From Alentia gelatinosa (lineage: Eukaryota; Annelida; Polychaeta; Phyllodocida; Polynoidae): a stretch of 64,000 nucleotides of DNA. The DNA lies in assembly GCA_950022655.1 (NCBI GenBank), contig OX465582.1:92456704-92520703 (forward strand), in the 5' to 3' direction. Position numbers and translations under genes: made by a program. The notes below the pieces were generated by a model. It searched no databases, was not told the DNA's origin, and saw only the letters and a program-made list of their open reading frames with translations. This document shows, piece by piece, positions 58,983-64,000 of this stretch; the first letter of the stretch is position 1, and each line of letters starts with the position of its first letter.

Positions 58983-59850
58983 AACCACCAGTTCTACATA
59001 CTCAGATCCAAGTGGGTCTCCTTCCCGGGGCATCAAAACTACCAGTTCTACTTACAAAGATCCAAGCGAGTCTCCTTCCAGAGGCATTGATATCGCTAGT
59101 TCTAGTTACTCAGATCCAAGCGGGTCTCCTTCCAGAGGCATTAAAACCACCAGTTCTACGTACACAGATCAAAGCGGGTCTCCTTACAGGGGCATTAAAA
59201 CCACCAGTTCTACGTACTCAGATCCAAGCGGGTCTCCTTCCCGAGGCATTGATATCGCTAGTTCTACTTACACAGATCAAAGCGGGTCTCCTTTCTGAGG
59301 CATTGATATCGCTAGTTCTAGTTACACAGGTCCAAGTGGGTCTACTTCCCGAGGCATTAAAACCACCAGTTCTACTTACACAGATCAAAGCGGGTCTCCT
59401 TCCCGAGGCATTAAAACCACCAGTTCTACATACACAGATCTAGGCGGGTCTCCTTACAAAGGCATTAAAACCACCAGTTCTACTTACAAAGATCCAAGCA
59501 GGTCTCCTTCCCAAGGCATTGATATCGCTAGTTCTAATTACTCAGGTCCAATTGGGTCTCCTTACTAAGGCACTAATATGTCTAGTTCTACTTTACCAGA
59601 TCCAAGCGCGTCTCCTTACCAAGGCATTAGAACCACCAGTTCTACCTCCACAGATCCAAGTGGGTCACCTTCCAGAGGGATTAAAATCACCAGTTCTACT
59701 TACACATAGCCATGTTGGTCTCCTTCTCGAGGCATTAATATTGGTAGTTCTAGTTACACAGGTTCAATGGGGTCTCCTTTCTGAGGCATTAGAACCACCA
59801 ATTCTACTGAAACAGATCCAAGCGAGTCTTCTTTCTGTGTTCTATATGTT
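58945..59850 (+). repeat. 54-bp minisatellite seeded by the last coding bases
   Basis: GATCCAAG occurs at 58951 (coding), 59005 and 59059, exactly 54 apart; about 16 units. Each reads GATCCAAGCGGGTCTCCTTC, CCGAGGCATTAAAACCACCA, GTTCTACTTACACA. The first unit encodes RSKRVSFPRH and the stop. Long open frames here are repeat artefacts. Confidence 0.95.
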
Positions 59851-60099
59851 TCATGTGGGTTATAGAGGATTAAACCTTCCCACTTTAATATAGACATTGT
59901 ATTTATTGTCAATTACCTGAAATTCGGTGATATTATTTCAAAATGGATCGTTTTGTATCGAATTCCTTGCGACATCATTTGACTTCAAAAGGTTGAACAA
60001 TATGGCCATGTTACCACTGTGGGTTTACTTGTCAATACAGTTATATATGTATCATATCAAATGTCATATTGAAGAAACAAAGAAGGATTATTTTGAGAC

Positions 60100-60235
60100 A
60101 TGGTTAGTGTGACTGAATGTAATCTGTTCCTCGATATTTTGATCAGAAATTCTTACAGTTTTGAAGAACGAGTAGAGTATTTCCGACAAAAATATCGAGG
60201 AACAGACGTAATTCTGTCACACTTACTATATCACT
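60100..60235. repeat. Hairpin, AGTGTGACTGAATGTAATCT
   Basis: Arms GTTCCTCGATATTTTGATCA / AAAAATATCGAGGAACAGAC, outer TAGTGTGACTGAATGT / AATTCTGTCACACTTA. Confidence 0.85.
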
Positions 60236-60564
60236 TTATCATTACATATGTATATACCGGGAAATCAGTGAAACTTTTACAACTCGGTGTTTTATTGTCT
60301 CACCCTACAGTGAGGCCTGTATGAAGCATTGAATCCCTGAACATACAACTTGATCGATAGTTCATGGGTGATCCGCTAGATGGCCGCTCAGTAATGATTA
60401 GTCCGTTCACGCACCGTGCCGCCTTCGCGTCACGGTACATGAAGGTGTAACAGAGCATGGCTCCGATTGCCCAGCCCCATTTGTGAGAGGAATATCGTGG
60501 TTGGCTGTTCTATTTATAGCATCAGTTTGATAATTGGAAACCCCACGCCTTAGCCTGGCAGCCT

Positions 60565-61226
60565 GGGACCCGTTTCAATAGTCTGTAGGACGTCCGTTAT
60601 TGGGTTTAGTGACACAATAGCGGTAGTTCGCGTTGCAATAGTTAAGGGACAACCGTTTGTGGGACATAGGGTAAGAGACAGCCGCAAATAGTGGCTTGTC
60701 CCATTTCAGAAGTGGCTGTCCGGTCACTAAAAGGGTCACTATAGTGTCTATAATAGCGAGAGGGTATACCCTCTCGTTTTTGGATGTCACAAACACATAA
60801 CTTTACTTACCATAGGGATAACGCTATGAAACTTTAACCCCAGTTAGGGACACATACAACTTATAAACATGCAAAATATGAAGGATATCGGTCCATGCAA
60901 TCCAGAGATATTCACATTTGAATTTTGTCTAGAAAATGCTGCTCTGGTATCCAGTGTAGAATTACCCAAGCGCAGTCGCTAATTTATGCGGTGACCTTCA
61001 CCTTGACACCCCTTGTTCCCAGTAGGACATGAGTATGAGAGGTGGGGTACCCAACATGTGTTGTCCCAAACTAGGGACACATCCACAACAGTGACAAGAC
61101 ACACCTCCCCTTTAGTGACATGCCTATTGCAACGCGACCAAACTTTTTCTGTTATTCAAGTCACTATTGGCGTCACTAAACATGTCACTAAGTGGTTTAG
61201 TGACCCATTCTATTGAAACGGGCCCC
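60565..61226 (+). mobile_element. MITE, GGGACCCGTTTCAATAG, left arm of large palindrome
   Basis: Ends GGGACCCGTTTCAATAGTCT and ATTCTATTGAAACGGGCCCC. Contains the exact palindrome CGAGAGGGTATACCCTCTCG near 60757. No transposase. Confidence 0.9.
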
Positions 61227-61248
61227 AGGCCTAGTTAGACTATAGCCC

Positions 61249-61898
61249 GGGGCCCGTTTCAATAGAATGGGTCACTAAACCACTTAGTGACATGTTTAGT
61301 GACTCAAATAGTGAAAGGAATAGTGACAAAATTTAATTCTCGTTTCAAAAGGCATGTCACTATTGGGGTGGTGTGTCAGTTGACTGTTGGTGACATAGTG
61401 ACATTGCTGCCTGGGCCTTACAATGGATGGTGTTAGTGCTCTCGGGAACAAGTAGTGTCAAGGTAAAAGTCGCTGCAGAAATTAGTGACAGGCTTGAGAA
61501 ATCCTACACTGGCTATCAGAGCAGCATTTTCTATGACAAAATTCAAATGTGAATATCATTAGATTGCATGGATCGATATCCTTCATATTTGGCATGTTTA
61601 TAGGTTGTATATGTCCCTAACTGGGGTTAAAGTTTCATAGCTTTATTCCTATGGTAAGTAAAGTTATGTGTTTGTGACATCAAAAACGAGAGGGTATACC
61701 CTCTCGCTATTATAGACACTATAGTGACCCTTTTAGTGACCGGACAGCCACTTCTGAAATGGTACAAGCCACTATTTGTGGCTGTCTCTTATCCTATGTC
61801 CCAGAACCGTTTGTCCCTTAAGTATTGAAACGCGAAGTACCGCTATTGTGTCACTAAACCCAATAACGGACGTCCTACAGACTATTGAAACGGGTCCC
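61249..61898 (-). mobile_element. MITE, GGGGCCCGTTTCAATAG, right arm of large palindrome
   Basis: Reverse complement of 60565-61226 over nearly its whole length with scattered changes; 22 bases separate the two. Ends GGGGCCCGTTTCAATAGAAT and GACTATTGAAACGGGTCCC. Confidence 0.9.
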
Positions 61899-62300
61899 AG
61901 GTAACGGGTTCCATTTTTATGGTGCATTATTGGTAACGCCTCCTGGTTCCCCGGTCATCCGCTAGAGGGCCCGGCAGAATTAGGTGTATGACAGGTGGAT
62001 ACCAGCCAAACCACTAGGCTGGTGCCCAGGGTATAAGCTCGTCACAGGCGGGCACCAGCCAAAGTTGAAACACAGAGTAGCGTGGTTGAAGGTCGTGCCT
62101 GTTGAACCCGTTACCTGTCCCTTATTTCATTAGGGCAGGGAACCAGTCCACCCACGCCTAAGCACTGGTTTCCGATAAACCAGGGACAGAAAACTTTGAG
62201 AACCAGCGAACTGCCATTCTTCAGCTGCATGCTGGGTATGGAGGCAGGAATCTCTGTTTCAAAATGGCGGCCCTTAACAGTCTTAGTTTGAGCCCAGAGG

Positions 62301-63427
62301 AGGTGTGAAGCGCAGCGCCCCCTATACCGATCCGACTCATATATACGATCACGGCAAGCTTCGAGCGCCCCTTCCAAACATGACAGCAGTGGGGAAGGAG
62401 CTCAGGGACTAGTCCTGAGCGTTTAATATGGGACAAAACACTACTTTTTTCTAACTTGAAAAGAGCAAATCGCTCTTGTGTCGTGAATAACGGGGCGATT
62501 TTTATAAACAAAACCTCGTTAGAAAGCTAAGACTTAGGCCTATCTATTGATATATATCTGATATACCTGTGTTATGGTTAAGATTTCCTGTCATAGATTG
62601 AACATTGGAATTTGTTAGGTAAAAAACACTAAAACATGTTACCTTTCTGTCTTCACAGTGATTTGATGAAAAATCTATCGCGATGACCTATAAAAATAAA
62701 CATCTTATCTTCATAGCTATTTCAAGACAATTAAAATGATACCTATATTGTCAGGCTGTGATAGATATTTCCTGAGATACAGGAGCATTACTACTTAAAT
62801 TTCAAAAATATTATCTTTTACAAATGCTGCATTTGATTGTACTATACATTGTCATTTTACCCATATTAAACGCTCAGGACTATATAGGTAAGTATCAGGG
62901 AATAAATAAAGGTCAGATAACATCTTATTATACATGTTCATTGTAGATATAATTTAGATTATATGAATCATGGATGTTTTAAGGTTGAATTCGCTTTTGA
63001 ACTGACAATTACCCCACAACACCAAACAGCCATAAAATGAGGAGCTCTATTGAGCTCTATTATGGTTTGGAATACATTAGATGTCACTCTATCAATATTT
63101 GAAAAGATTTTTAATAGAGCTCTAACACTTTGTATGTAGTAGCTGTTCTTATTTAGCCTATTTTTGCAATTTTTTCTGCATCAGCTGTCATTTGAGAGCA
63201 GGTCGATTTACATAATTTTTAAGCAATGCCATGCCTAAAAAGAGTAAGGGAGCAACAAGACAAAGTATTATGGACCTTTTGGTAGCTTTTCTTCATCTAG
63301 AAACGCTCTAAAATGCCTGTAGAAGAGATTCTGTGTCAGGTATGTAGCAGGCTGTCAGCACACTCGCAGTGTTTTGTTTTGGTTCTCTATTATTGCTCGA
63401 AACTAGGGGGCGCTGCGCTTCACACCT
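62301..63427. mobile_element. 1.1-kb element with perfect 23-bp inverted ends
   Basis: AGGTGTGAAGCGCAGCGCCC then CCT at 62301-62323 is exactly mirrored at 63405-63427 (AGGGGGCGCTGCGCTTCACA then CCT). Weaker symmetry continues outside (TTTGAGCCCAGAG / CTGATTTGAGCC). No recognisable protein inside. Confidence 0.8.
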
Positions 63428-64000
63428 ACTCTGATTTGAGCCTGTGCACCCTGGCCCTGGTGACAACAGACTGTACTAGAGTACTAGAGCAATGATGTCA
63501 CATGCAGAGCCATGAAAGATCTGCGTGGAGAGTGAGCGGTAGCGATGACATCACAAATTCAAGTGTACATTGGGCAGGGCTCGCTTTTTATATATTCTAA
63601 TGTGATAATCTCTGTGTAGGTCATATATTTACAAAGCTGAATGTTTATTTTACAGTGATTTAGGGTGTGTGGGTAGTGCTGGGCAATTGTTTTGTGTAAA
63701 TATACCTACAGATCATGGAAACGTCGTCCACATTGTTTTTGTTTATTTTTGCTAGTGAGTATAAATGAGACACTCACGCACCGGTATATAATATAAGTGT
63801 ACATACATGCTTCTTACAGTCACATTTTGCAGTTTCAAACTAATGTATAAATTACATAACCCGATAAATACATCCACACATGAATAATTACAGTCGTTCA
63901 ATATGGTAGAAACAGTCCATTGTGACTTGCACAAAATCATGGTTGTGGGTTGTCTTTTTTCATTATCTTCTGAACTTAATAGACTTGGTAATATTTATTC

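Larger units (their letters stand above)
59851..64000. other. Intergenic region downstream of the channel gene
   Basis: Outside the repeats listed above I see no exon-like coding segment with family resemblance, on either strand, and no RNA gene. The sequence is AT-rich. No convincing polyadenylation signal could be fixed for the channel gene. Confidence 0.6.

Noticed and set aside
59012..59893. Long open frames with LLPEAL/VLLTQI periodicity
   Set aside because: They are translations of the 54-bp array, off the frame of the terminal exon.

Overview
The window is eukaryotic, almost certainly animal, genomic DNA. It is dominated by one large spliced gene on the + strand. I traced 36 coding exons (134 to 58982) by hand from splice signals (AG acceptors, GT donors), unbroken reading-frame phase and protein family resemblance. 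Together they give 4,497 coding bases, an exact multiple of three, encoding about 1,498 residues and a stop. The 5' half of the gene lies before base 1. The short exons, long repeat-filled introns, tRNA-derived SINEs and very abundant palindromic MITE-like elements recall a marine lophotrochozoan, perhaps a mollusc. That organism guess is weak inference.

The gene belongs to the inositol trisphosphate receptor / ryanodine receptor (IP3R/RyR) family of intracellular calcium release channels. Exons 1-7 match the large helical RIH region and resemble IP3R more than RyR. Exons 14-15 match an IP3R-like armadillo segment, and exons 18-21 the RIH-associated domain. Exons 27-32 carry six membrane helices and a pore loop, and exons 33-35 the C-terminal C2H2 zinc-binding linker and tail. 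The pore region mixes RyR-like features (the S4-S5 linker and S5, the ELRD motif after S6) with IP3R-like ones (EHNMW after the zinc site). The usual glycine-rich filter is replaced by GGITQD. I read it as a divergent IP3R/RyR-like channel, not a canonical member of either group.

The most striking non-coding pattern is that many intronic minisatellites are tandem copies of the gene's own exon-intron junctions. Arrays begin inside exons 1, 6, 13, 18, 19 and 27 and repeat the exon end plus its 5' splice site. Arrays before exons 11 and 12 repeat the acceptor side. The array after the last exon repeats the final codons and stop region. Exons 2 and 34 are probable further cases.

Other content: a 5'-truncated jockey/CR1-type LINE on the - strand (966-4030) sits inside one of the minisatellites. 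Dozens of foldback/MITE-like palindromes fill the introns, several recurring as related families, together with tRNA-derived SINE copies. A partial duplicate of exon 25 lies in intron 22. Downstream of the gene (59850-64000) I see no gene, only repeats, including a 1.3-kb inverted repeat at 60565-61898.
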